Part shown: in pieces, positions 1 through 8,000 of the stretch
Position numbering within the stretch: position 1 is the stretch's first letter
How the letters are laid out: each line of letters begins with the position of its first letter
DNA from: JAVVEH01 sp032251435
GTDB lineage: Bacteria; Verrucomicrobiota; Lentisphaeria; Oligosphaerales; MVZH01
Reading direction: 5' to 3'
Assembly: GCA_032251435.1 (NCBI GenBank)
Contig: JAVVEH010000066.1
Coordinates: 1-16,772 of the forward strand
DNA length: 16,772 bases
Translations under genes and position numbers: made by a program
The notes under the pieces: model-generated
The model's input: the letters and a program-made list of their open reading frames with translations, nothing else
Database searches by the model: none
Told to the model about the DNA's origin: nothing

Positions 1-79
1 AGGACGAAACTTAAACATCTTTATCCGCATCTTTAAATTTTACATTGTACTAGTGGCGAAGAAAATAGGGGAACGAACT

Positions 80-442
80 ATGGTAAAGAGTTACAAAGAT
101 CTTCTGATTTGGCAGAAAGGAATGGATCTGGTTCAGCTGATTTACGAGCTGACCCATCAGTTTCCGAAACACGAGCAGTACGGCCTGAGCAATCAGCTCA
201 GGCGTGCAGCCGTCTCAATACCGTCAAACATAGCGGAGGGGCAAGCCCGGCAGTCAACTCTGGAATTCAGGAATTTTCTGTCGATAGCCCGGGGATCACT
301 GGCGGAGGTGGAAACGCAGCTGCTGATTGCCAGGCGCTTAGGTTATGTGCAACAGAACACACTGGACAGAGTTCTGGACATACAGGAGGAATTGAGTCGA
401 ATGATCCCAACCCTGATGAAAAAGCTGCCCGCGCCCAAATAA
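80..442 (+). CDS. Four-helix-bundle (S23/IVS-type) protein
   Basis: This 120-residue protein matches the small four-helix-bundle family historically called S23 or 23S rRNA intervening-sequence protein. Family hallmarks are visible: YKDLLIWQKGMDLV at the N-terminus, then YGLSNQLRRAAVSIPSNIAEG, and finally SLAEVETQLLIARRLGY. The length fits the usual 115-125 residues. The ATG at 80 is preferred over the in-frame GTG at 53, because AGGGGAA (66-72) lies seven bases upstream and family members begin with this segment. The biochemical role of stand-alone copies is not established; they are common in PVC and other environmental genomes, often in accessory DNA. Its stop lies directly against the remnant that follows, which suggests that the gene arrived as a small insertion. 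Confidence 0.9.
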   Translation: MVKSYKDLLIWQKGMDLVQLIYELTHQFPKHEQYGLSNQLRRAAVSIPSNIAEGQARQSTLEFRNFLSIARGSLAEVETQLLIARRLGYVQQNTLDRVLDIQEELSRMIPTLMKKLPAPK

Positions 443-447
443 GGGAT

Positions 448-786
448 GTGGCATCTCTTCTGGAAATCGCCGGAATCAATGAAAAGAACCTGGCGGACGG
501 TGTTTCCTGCGCCCTCATTCCCAGCCACTCACCACTGGCCCCTGGCCACTCCATTACCGTTGTCAAAACGGTTCAAGACGACACCATCAAAGATTACCGC
601 TTCGCCCACGGCCGCTTCACCAAAGACGGTGTCACCTACGATTGCCCCTGCCCCGATCACCCCGCCCCCATCGAAGGCCCAGTCGAGCGCGACATTACCT
701 ACGTCGCCCCGTTTACGAAGTGCGACCGCGAAGACGACTACCGCGAGGTCTGGGCGGAGTTTAAAGAAAGGATGAATGAGGAATAG
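448..786 (+). CDS. Unrecognised protein, probably a 3' gene remnant
   Basis: An open frame runs without a stop across the end of the four-helix-bundle gene to a TAG at 784-786. Before about 442 this frame is only an overlap with the other gene. After about 553 it looks truly coding: it reads KDYRFAHGRFTKDG, then a Cys/His-rich YDCPCPDHP and an acidic tail ending EFKERMNEE. No convincing start with a ribosome binding site is seen; the GTG at 448 is only a placeholder. It ends six bases before the DUF262 start codon, as an operon partner would, so I read it as the surviving C-terminus of a longer upstream gene cut by the four-helix-bundle insertion. A restriction-associated methylase or helicase tail is possible, but I do not recognise the family. 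Confidence 0.45.
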   Translation: MASLLEIAGINEKNLADGVSCALIPSHSPLAPGHSITVVKTVQDDTIKDYRFAHGRFTKDGVTYDCPCPDHPAPIEGPVERDITYVAPFTKCDREDDYREVWAEFKERMNEE

Positions 787-792
787 ACCAAT

Positions 793-2625
793 ATGGAAGC
801 AGGAAAGCGTAATTTAGGCAGCATGTTTCAGGAAACGCGTCGTTATCTCGTGCCATTGTTCCAGCGGCGCTATGTGTGGAAGCAGGAAGAGAATTGGGAA
901 CCGCTGTGGGAGGATGTGCGCATCCTTGCGGAGCGGCGATTGGCCCGAGAACGATATCAGCCTCACTTCATGGGGGCAATTGTGCTCGACCTGGATCAGC
1001 TCCCGACCGGGAATATCGAGACCCGCAAGGTGATTGACGGCCAGCAGCGACTCACCACTCTGCAGCTTATGCTTGCGGCCATCCGCGACATCTGCGAGGA
1101 GTTGGGAGAATCCCAGTACCACGAGCATTTCAGAACCCTAACCAAGAACAGCTACCCGAATCTGTCAGAGGACGACGAACAGGTCTTTAAAGTCTGGCCG
1201 ACTAACGGAGATCAGGAGGCTTTTGTAAAAACCGTTGCTGCCGGATCACCGGACAAGGTGAAGATTGCTTTTGATGTGAACACCGGCAACCAATGGGTAT
1301 GGCAGCAAATTCCTGATGCCTATCTCTACTTTCACAAAACAATTACAGAATGGATAGAGGAACACAAGCCTCAATATCCAACTCAGGCTTGCATCGACGC
1401 GCTGTATTTCAATATTACGAATTATCTTTACCTCGTCGTGATTGACCTTGATCGCAGCGACGACGCGCAGGTTATTTTTGAGACATTGAATGCCCGCGGG
1501 ACTCCGTTGGCGCCATCCGATCTGGTTAAAAATTTCCTGTTACACGAAGGGTCAAACGGGCTTGGCGAAGAGGTGGTTCTGTACGAAAACTATTGGTCTC
1601 CTTTGGATGAAGACGGGGATTTCTGGCAAGCGGAAATCCGACAAGGGCGGTTGACTCGGCTTCGCCTGGACATCTTTCTGCAGTTCTACCTGACCCTGAT
1701 GCGTGATCAGGACATTCGAGCCGACCGGCTTTTCCCAACGTTTAGAGACTGGGTGAGGATTGAGGATCCGCGGTCAGCGGAACAGCATTTGGATCAGCTG
1801 CTAAAATATGCGCGCATCTATCAGTCGTTCTGGGAATTCAACGAAGAGTCCAGAATCGGTGTTTTCTTTGACCGGCTACAGGCCTTGGATACAACGACCC
1901 TTTATCCCTGCTTGCTGGGGTTATTCCATGAGCTGGGAGATCTGGAATCCCGTGAAGAATTGGAAGCCTGCCTGGTTGTGATTGAATCCTTCCTGGTCCG
2001 ACGCACGGTCTGCCGACTGACAACCAAAAACTATAACCGTCTATTCCTGGATCTGGTCAAATACATCAAGAAGACGGAACCAACCGCCGCTTCTATAGAG
2101 AACTTCTTCCTTTTGAGTGACAGTGACAGTTCACGCTGGCCGGATGACGAAGAGTTTGGTCACGCATGGCATTCCGAACCCATCTACAACAGTTTGGTGC
2201 GGGCACGGGTCAGAATGCTTCTGGAAGCTCTGGATAAGGCGCTGTTCACGGAGAAGACAGAGAAGGTATGGGTGCCAAAATATCTTCAGATTGAGCACCT
2301 GATGCCCCAAAGCTGGACGGGGCATTGGCCGCTACCGGAAAGTATCACCGACACAGAGGAGGCCACTGATGCCCGGGATCACCTTGTCCATACAATCGGG
2401 AACCTGACACTGCTGACGAAAAAACTTAACCCGTCTCTATCGAATGGTCCCTGGGAGAAGAAACGCCCGGAAATCCTCAAGCACAGTGCTATCAACCTGA
2501 ACCGGGCATTCCAGGATGAGAATGCTAAAAACTGGGATGAAGAAAGAATCCGCGACCGGACCCAAACCCTTCTAAAGCTGGCATTGCGTATTTGGCCGCA
2601 TCCGGGGGAAGTTTCCCAAGATTAG
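793..2625 (+). CDS. DUF262-DUF1524 (GmrSD-type) nuclease
   Basis: This 610-residue protein is a single-chain GmrS-GmrD architecture. The N-terminal DUF262 domain has PLFQRRYVW (21-29) and the signature VIDGQQRLTT (80-89), a ParB/sulfiredoxin-like fold that uses nucleotides. The C-terminal DUF1524 HNH-type nuclease shows IEHLMPQSW (H502) and the distal half IGNLTLL (N537) followed by LNPSLSN. Characterised relatives (GmrSD, BrxU, SspE) cleave modified foreign DNA such as glucosylated hydroxymethylcytosine or sense phosphorothioate marks; the target here cannot be read from sequence. The ATG at 793 follows GAGGA at 778-782. It starts six bases after the upstream remnant and 21 bases before the nuclease stump. 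No dnd/ssp or BREX core gene is in view, so it probably acts alone as a type IV restriction enzyme. Confidence 0.88.
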   Translation: MEAGKRNLGSMFQETRRYLVPLFQRRYVWKQEENWEPLWEDVRILAERRLARERYQPHFMGAIVLDLDQLPTGNIETRKVIDGQQRLTTLQLMLAAIRDICEELGESQYHEHFRTLTKNSYPNLSEDDEQVFKVWPTNGDQEAFVKTVAAGSPDKVKIAFDVNTGNQWVWQQIPDAYLYFHKTITEWIEEHKPQYPTQACIDALYFNITNYLYLVVIDLDRSDDAQVIFETLNARGTPLAPSDLVKNFLLHEGSNGLGEEVVLYENYWSPLDEDGDFWQAEIRQGRLTRLRLDIFLQFYLTLMRDQDIRADRLFPTFRDWVRIEDPRSAEQHLDQLLKYARIYQSFWEFNEESRIGVFFDRLQALDTTTLYPCLLGLFHELGDLESREELEACLVVIESFLVRRTVCRLTTKNYNRLFLDLVKYIKKTEPTAASIENFFLLSDSDSSRWPDDEEFGHAWHSEPIYNSLVRARVRMLLEALDKALFTEKTEKVWVPKYLQIEHLMPQSWTGHWPLPESITDTEEATDARDHLVHTIGNLTLLTKKLNPSLSNGPWEKKRPEILKHSAINLNRAFQDENAKNWDEERIRDRTQTLLKLALRIWPHPGEVSQD

Positions 2626-2646
2626 TATGACTGATTAGAACAAAGA

Positions 2647-2898
2647 ATGTCCCAGAACACGATCCCAATTAATATTGCACAGTTGCAAGACTTCCTGGCT
2701 GGCTACACCAGCTTTGATCCTCCCCCAGCTCTCCCGCCGACCCTGATGGATATTGCGGGTTTTCCGCACTGGGAGAATGTCTACAGCAATATCTTGGCAT
2801 TCTTCCTTGATGGGAGCAGGGAACATGGTTTCGGCAATCTGATGGTAAGGGCAATGCTAGAAGCCTACTTTCAAAAGGCGGGTAAGGCCGAAGAGTGA
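2647..2898 (+). pseudogene. N-terminal stump of a PD-(D/E)XK-family nuclease
   Basis: This 83-residue reading frame resembles the N-terminus of PD-(D/E)XK-superfamily proteins found in defence islands. Its segment ENVYSNILAFFLD, then EHGFGNLMVRAMLEAYF, matches the helix that normally carries the first conserved glutamate. It stops at a TGA (2896-2898) just before the catalytic core should begin. The following 150 bases are A+T-rich and do not continue the domain. It starts 21 bases after the DUF262 gene with a poor ribosome binding site, so it was probably the second gene of that operon before truncation. A functional short protein cannot be excluded, but it lacks catalytic residues. Confidence 0.6.
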
Positions 2899-2938
2899 TC
2901 CAAAGCCGAAATGTGTAATAAACTGTGCTATTAAGGCG

Positions 2939-2965
2939 ATTATATGAGTTTTTTTCTCATATAAT
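2939..2965. promoter_or_regulatory. Perfect 10-bp inverted repeat with T7 loop, overlapping TATAAT
   Basis: ATTATATGAG (2939-2948) and its exact reverse complement CTCATATAAT (2956-2965) flank seven T residues. The right arm ends in a perfect TATAAT (2960-2965), and the symmetrical arm carries the same on the minus strand. It lies about 87 bases before the ATPase start in an A+T-rich leader. A repressor operator over a promoter is the most natural reading, though no good -35 box is seen. A transcription terminator is less likely because the stem has little G+C and the T run is in the loop. Confidence 0.4.
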
Positions 2966-3037
2966 GATTTTTAATTTGGATTTTGTGGCTATAGTAGGAC
3001 CTTTACTCATCGAATAATCTGTTGTCTTCGTGTAGTC

Positions 3038-3043
3038 AAAGGA
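3038..3043 (+). promoter_or_regulatory. Ribosome binding site of the AAA ATPase gene
   Basis: AAAGGA eight bases before the ATG at 3052. It supports that start over the in-frame TTG at 3022, which has no such site and would add a non-conserved N-terminal segment. Confidence 0.6.
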
Positions 3044-3051
3044 AAACAGTC

Positions 3052-4359
3052 ATGTTAATTAATTTCACTCTTGAGAACTTCAGGTCCATCAACGAGCGTA
3101 TAACTCTGGATATGCAAGCGATGGGACAGGTCAGTGAGCTTAAGGTAAATGTCATTGATGCTCCTCGCCAAAAATTACTCAAATCAGCAGTGATATATGG
3201 AGCCAATGGCTCTGGAAAGTCCAACATAATCAAAGGGCTTAATTTTTTCACTCATTTTGTAAAGACATCGATTGATAGTCAGGAAGGCGATCCTATTCCC
3301 AATGTTATTCCATTTCTTCTGGGTCCTAAAGAATTGGGAAAGCGACCCTCTTCTTTCGAAATGGAATTTTTGATTGATGGTTCAAAATTCCGGTATGGTT
3401 TTGAAGCCACCAGTGAAAAAATTTATGGGGAATGGCTTTTTCGACTGCCCAAAGGAGGCCGTAAAGAGCGGAATCTGTTTTTGCGGGAAGAGCAGACCAT
3501 TGAAGTCTCAAAGAAAAATTTTAGAGAAGGGTTGGATTTGGAAGGCAAAACCCGGAACAATTCTTTGTTTCTTTCGGTATGCGCCCAGTTTAATGGTGAG
3601 ATCGCCAAGTCTCTGCTTCTGTTTTTTAACAGGCTAAATGGCATTTCCGGGGTAGAGGATCGTCGACTTAGAAACTTCACCACCCAATATATTAAAGATG
3701 CTGATAGCTACACGATGGTTTTAAAACTATTAGATCAGGCGGACATTGGGATTGAAGGTATTGTCGAGGAGAAACCGTTTGAAAAAGAACTTCCACCCGG
3801 TTTGCCTGAGGATATTCCGGAAGATTTCAAGGAAGATCTGAGGAAAACAAGCATTCTTTACACCGAAAGAAAAGCTTATGATTCCAAAGGTCGCGAATTC
3901 GGTGTCAGAAGAATGCCTTTTGATGAAGCAGAATCCGCTGGTACAAAGAAATACTTTCATCTGCTTGGCCCGATTCGTGACACCTTGCATAGAGGAGGGA
4001 TTCTTGTGGTTGATGAACTGGACGCTCGCTTGCATCCCAAACTTACCTTGAACATCATCCGGATGTTTCATGATCCGGAAATCAACCGGCGAGGGGCTCA
4101 GTTGATTTTTGCTACACATGATACCAATCTTCTTGCTTCCGGTCTATTCAGACGGGACCAGATATTCTTCACCGAAAAGAACCGTTCCGCTGCGACAGAT
4201 CTTTACAGTCTGGCTGAATTTAAACTTGAGAGTGGTGCATCTGTCAGGAAAGACGCCAACTTTGAAATCAACTATTTGAAAGGCCGTTACGGTGCCATCC
4301 CTTTCATGGGAAGTTTGGATTTGTTTAAAATTTTCCAGAGCATTGAGAGGGAAGACTAA
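3052..4359 (+). CDS. AAA/ABC-type ATPase, RloA/AbiLi-like partner of RloB
   Basis: This 435-residue protein begins MLINFTLENFRSI, typical of AAA_15/AAA_21 (OLD-like, ABC-fold) ATPases of abortive infection systems. Walker A is GANGSGKS (50-57). An ABC-like signature is ESAGTKKYF (from 294). Walker B is ILVVDELDARLHP with D321/E322, and the switch histidine is in ATHDTN (H356). It lies one base before rloB, the standard order of the RloA-RloB (AbiLi-AbiLii) pair. In family members the ATPase is thought to sense infection or regulate the partner effector; the exact trigger is unknown. Codons look more A+T-rich than in the genes on either side, which suggests separate acquisition. There is no sign of truncation. 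Confidence 0.88.
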   Translation: MLINFTLENFRSINERITLDMQAMGQVSELKVNVIDAPRQKLLKSAVIYGANGSGKSNIIKGLNFFTHFVKTSIDSQEGDPIPNVIPFLLGPKELGKRPSSFEMEFLIDGSKFRYGFEATSEKIYGEWLFRLPKGGRKERNLFLREEQTIEVSKKNFREGLDLEGKTRNNSLFLSVCAQFNGEIAKSLLLFFNRLNGISGVEDRRLRNFTTQYIKDADSYTMVLKLLDQADIGIEGIVEEKPFEKELPPGLPEDIPEDFKEDLRKTSILYTERKAYDSKGREFGVRRMPFDEAESAGTKKYFHLLGPIRDTLHRGGILVVDELDARLHPKLTLNIIRMFHDPEINRRGAQLIFATHDTNLLASGLFRRDQIFFTEKNRSAATDLYSLAEFKLESGASVRKDANFEINYLKGRYGAIPFMGSLDLFKIFQSIERED

Positions 4360-4360
4360 A

Positions 4361-5095
4361 ATGGCACAGGCTGGCAAGATTCCAGGTTCAAAACGGGCTT
4401 TGCGCGAACGAAAAAAACGTCTGGGGAGAGAGGGCCGGTTTGGCTCTATGACACCGCGGCGTAGATATCTGATTGCCTGCGAGGGGAAAGAAACAGAACC
4501 CAACTATTTCAACGAGCTGAAACAGATCTTGCCCCGCAATATCGCTGTGATTGCTGATGGTGACGGACGAAACACGCTCTCTCTTGTTAAATGGACTGAG
4601 GAGGAAGAAAGAAAATATGAGCAAAATGGAGAGCACATAGACGAAGTCTGGGTTGTGATGGACCGTGACAGTTTCCCACCTCATGATTTTGACAATGCCA
4701 TTAACAAGGTCAAAGCCAAAGACAAAAAGAGCGTCAAAGAGGCATTAGCTGCTAAGAAGAGTAAAAAAGATGCCAAACGGTACCGTGCCGCATGGTCGAA
4801 TGAGTGTTTTGAACTCTGGATATTACTTCACTTTCAGGATGTTACGCATCCTTTGGCACGGGATGAAATCTATCATAAACTGAGTGATATCTTTGAATGT
4901 AATTATGAAAAACAATTAAAAGCCGAAAACCTCTATTCTCTGCTGAGGAAACAAGACGGCGATGAAGCTGAAGCCATAACCCGCGCTGAAAAATTATGGG
5001 AGTCAAAAGAGCCGGTTCCTTCCCGGGCCAATCCTGCTACTGGTGTTTTTGAGCTTGTCAGAAGACTTAATGCGCACCGGAAGTCGACTTCATGA
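4361..5095 (+). CDS. rloB: RloB-like effector protein
   Basis: This 244-residue protein matches the RloB family (AbiLii relative). After a basic N-terminus it reads RRRYLIACEGKETEPNYF (conserved E41 and E46), followed by VWVVMDRDSF (D101/D103), an arrangement reminiscent of Toprim metal-binding sites. The family motif NECFELWILLHF follows at 147-158. Such proteins are the presumed nuclease effectors partnered with the ATPase encoded immediately upstream; the gap is one base. The ATG at 4361 is chosen because GAGAGGG (4345-4351) precedes it, and the earlier in-frame start would overlap the ATPase by about 70 bases. Its TGA overlaps the ATG of the giant helicase (ATGA at 5092-5095), so translation of the helicase is probably coupled to it. 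Confidence 0.88.
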   Translation: MAQAGKIPGSKRALRERKKRLGREGRFGSMTPRRRYLIACEGKETEPNYFNELKQILPRNIAVIADGDGRNTLSLVKWTEEEERKYEQNGEHIDEVWVVMDRDSFPPHDFDNAINKVKAKDKKSVKEALAAKKSKKDAKRYRAAWSNECFELWILLHFQDVTHPLARDEIYHKLSDIFECNYEKQLKAENLYSLLRKQDGDEAEAITRAEKLWESKEPVPSRANPATGVFELVRRLNAHRKSTS

Positions 5096-8000
5096 TCCCA
5101 TCCATCATATCACAACAGGTGCGGGGGGGCATTGAAGATTTCCTGCGGACCACGTTCCCGATCCACACGCCATTCTTTTCAGGTGTTCTGGAAGGCTTGC
5201 TCGCACCGGAAACCGGGCAGGTGTTTAAGGGGCCGTATGTGACGGTCAAACTGCCGTTTTCCCCCGGGGCCGGTGGCAAAGATGTCTTCCCTGATGTGCC
5301 CCTTCGCTTTCCCCCGTATCAACACCAGGAGAAGGCGTTTGCCCGCCTGGGAGCGAATCCTCCTCAGTCAACGATTATTGCCACTGGAACCGGGTCCGGT
5401 AAAACTGAGTGTTTTATGTATCCGTTGCTGGCGGATTGCTACGCCCGACGCGGAATTGCCGGCATTAAGGCGATCATTATCTATCCAATGAACGCGCTGG
5501 CGACCGACCAGGCGAAACGATTCGCTCAAGAAATTCACAGTAACCCGAAACTGAAAAAGACTGTCCGGGTTGGCCTGTATGTCGGTGACAAGGGAGGCGG
5601 TAAAGGAACCGCCATGATGAGCGAGGATCATGTGATTACCGACAGGGAAACGTTGCGCGCGGCCCCCCCGGACATTTTGTTGACCAACTACAAGATGCTT
5701 GACTACCTCCTGATCCGCCCGCGGGATGCGGAGTTATGGAAAGACAATGAACCGGATACGCTGCGCTACATGGTGGTGGACGAATTGCACACCTTTGATG
5801 GAGCACAGGGCACCGATCTGGCGTGTCTGATCCGGCGGTTGAAAAACCGTCTGCATGTTCCGCAAAGAAATCTATGTTGTATCGGGACCTCCGCCACGCT
5901 GGGTGACACGACCGAAACCAGTCGCCTTAGGGAATATGCCGGTGAAGTGTTTGGCGAAACGTTCGATGATAAATCGGTCATCACCGAGGAGACATTGTCG
6001 GCTGAAGAGTTCTTTGCCAATTCCATGATTCACATGGCGACCCGGTTTCCGAGGCCGGATCAGGCGGACAGTATGATGCCTGACAATTATGCCGATATAA
6101 ATGCCTATTTGCAGGGGCAGATACCCTTGTGGTTCGATAAGGACGGTGAAAATTTCGGCATGCCGGACTGGCGCCTGCAGCTAGGAGATAGGCTTCTGGG
6201 ACATGGATTCTTCCGCAATTTACTATCGATTTTAAGCCGCAAACCCTATACAGTAGCCGACCTTCTGCAGGAGCTGGAGCGCTATATTCCTGAAGGTGCG
6301 AGGGGGGACAAAGAATGCGGTCTGAACCGCATCGGCAGTCTGCTGGCTTTGACCGGGTTCGCGCTTCGGGAAGGAAATGACCCCATTAAACGGGGCAGCG
6401 AAGATTGGGAAGCCCTGTCGGACGCTGAAAAGCTGAAGCGATGCCGTCCCCTGGTCGACATCCGGCTTCAATTGTGGCTGCGCGAACTGCGGCGCTTAGT
6501 CTGCAGCGTGAGGGAACAGCCGGTTTTGAGATTTGCCGACGACCTGAACATGGAAGAGGGTGTCGCCCATCTGCCGCTGGTCCATTGCCGCGAATGCGGG
6601 GAGACGGGCTGGCTGGGAGTTAAGCGCACGACTGACACCCGTTTTGGTCAGGATCTTCAAAAAGTATATGAAGGGTTCTTCAACTATTCACCGACCACCC
6701 ACTTCCTTTTCCCGGGAGGCACGCCGGCTCTGGAAGAATCGCCGGCATTTGATCACTACTTTTGTGGGAACTGCCTGCATCTGACCAGCGGGACAGGTTT
6801 GGAAAAATGTCCATCCTGTGGAGATGAGGGGCAGCTGATAAAGGTCTATGCCAGCAATCCCCGGCGCCAGGTTCGCGGGGGCACACGACAGGTCAGTTCT
6901 CATAACTGTCCCTACTGCCTGGGACAGGAAAGTCTGACGGTGATGGGTTCACGGGCGGCCAGCCTGGTCAGCGTCGGCATCTCGCAGCTGTTCACATCTG
7001 TTTTCAATGCCGACCGCAAACTCCTGGCGTTTTCCGACTCGGTACAAGATGCCGCCCACCGGGCCGGTTTTTTTGGCGCCCGCACCTACCGGTTCACTTT
7101 TCGAACCGCCTTGCAGCAATTCGTGGCGACACGGAAGAAGGCGATTTCTCTGGCGGATCTTCCCGCTAAAATGGCTGACCATTACGCCGCGGCCCTCGGG
7201 GAGCCGGATTTCATCGCCACATTTCTCGCCCCGGATATGGCCTGGTTGCAGGATTATGAGCAACTCAAGATCACCGGCAAGTTACGGTCGGGCTCCGATC
7301 TTCCCGACTTGATTCGGGAACGGATCGGCTGGGAAGTCTTCAGTGAGTATGCTTTCCGCAGCCGGATCGGGCGGACATTGGAAAAAAGCAGCCTGTCTGT
7401 TGCCGGAGTTGACATAGGGGGACTTCGGAGAGCATGCGGCCAAGTGGCCGATACCATCCGTAACGGAATCGGGGGGATGGAAAGCGTGACGGAGGAACAG
7501 CTGCTCGGATTCTGCATCGGGTTTCTTAACCTCATGAAGAGCAAAGGCGCCGTATGGCATCCCGCATTGAACGCATACGTTGATGATCTGGGTGGATACT
7601 ACCATCTCAACAAGGGCCGTAATGAACTGTTCATGCCCCGTTTTGGTCTGCGGACGCGCACCCCTATATTTCTAACAACTCATTCCGGCACGCGCTTTGA
7701 CCAGTTGCTGTCAGGTGGCAGGGCAAGCCACACCTGGTATGAGGACTGGGCAAAAAGGAACTTCGGCAAGGACTGCCCCCTTGTTGCGCAATTCGCGGGA
7801 GACCTCTACCATCCGCTCCTTGAAGCGCTGGTAAAGGAAGGGATTCTTGGCAGGCGGCTTGTCAAGGATAAGCCAGTGTGGGGTATCCAGCCACGGCACA
7901 TAGTCGTTGGCGCCGATGTGAAGCCTTTACGCTGCGGAGTATGTGGTCATGGCGTCGCCGCGCCGGAATCGGAACTGCCGCACTGGTTGAAACTGCCATG

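Noticed and set aside
446..775. A 109-residue plus-strand open frame
   Set aside because: Its translation is low-complexity, rich in Ser, Thr and Pro, and it lies in another frame of the more protein-like 448-786 region.
793..2625. BREX (BrxU) or phosphorothioate (SspE) membership of the DUF262-DUF1524 protein
   Set aside because: The domain order fits, but no BREX core, dnd or ssp gene is present in the window.
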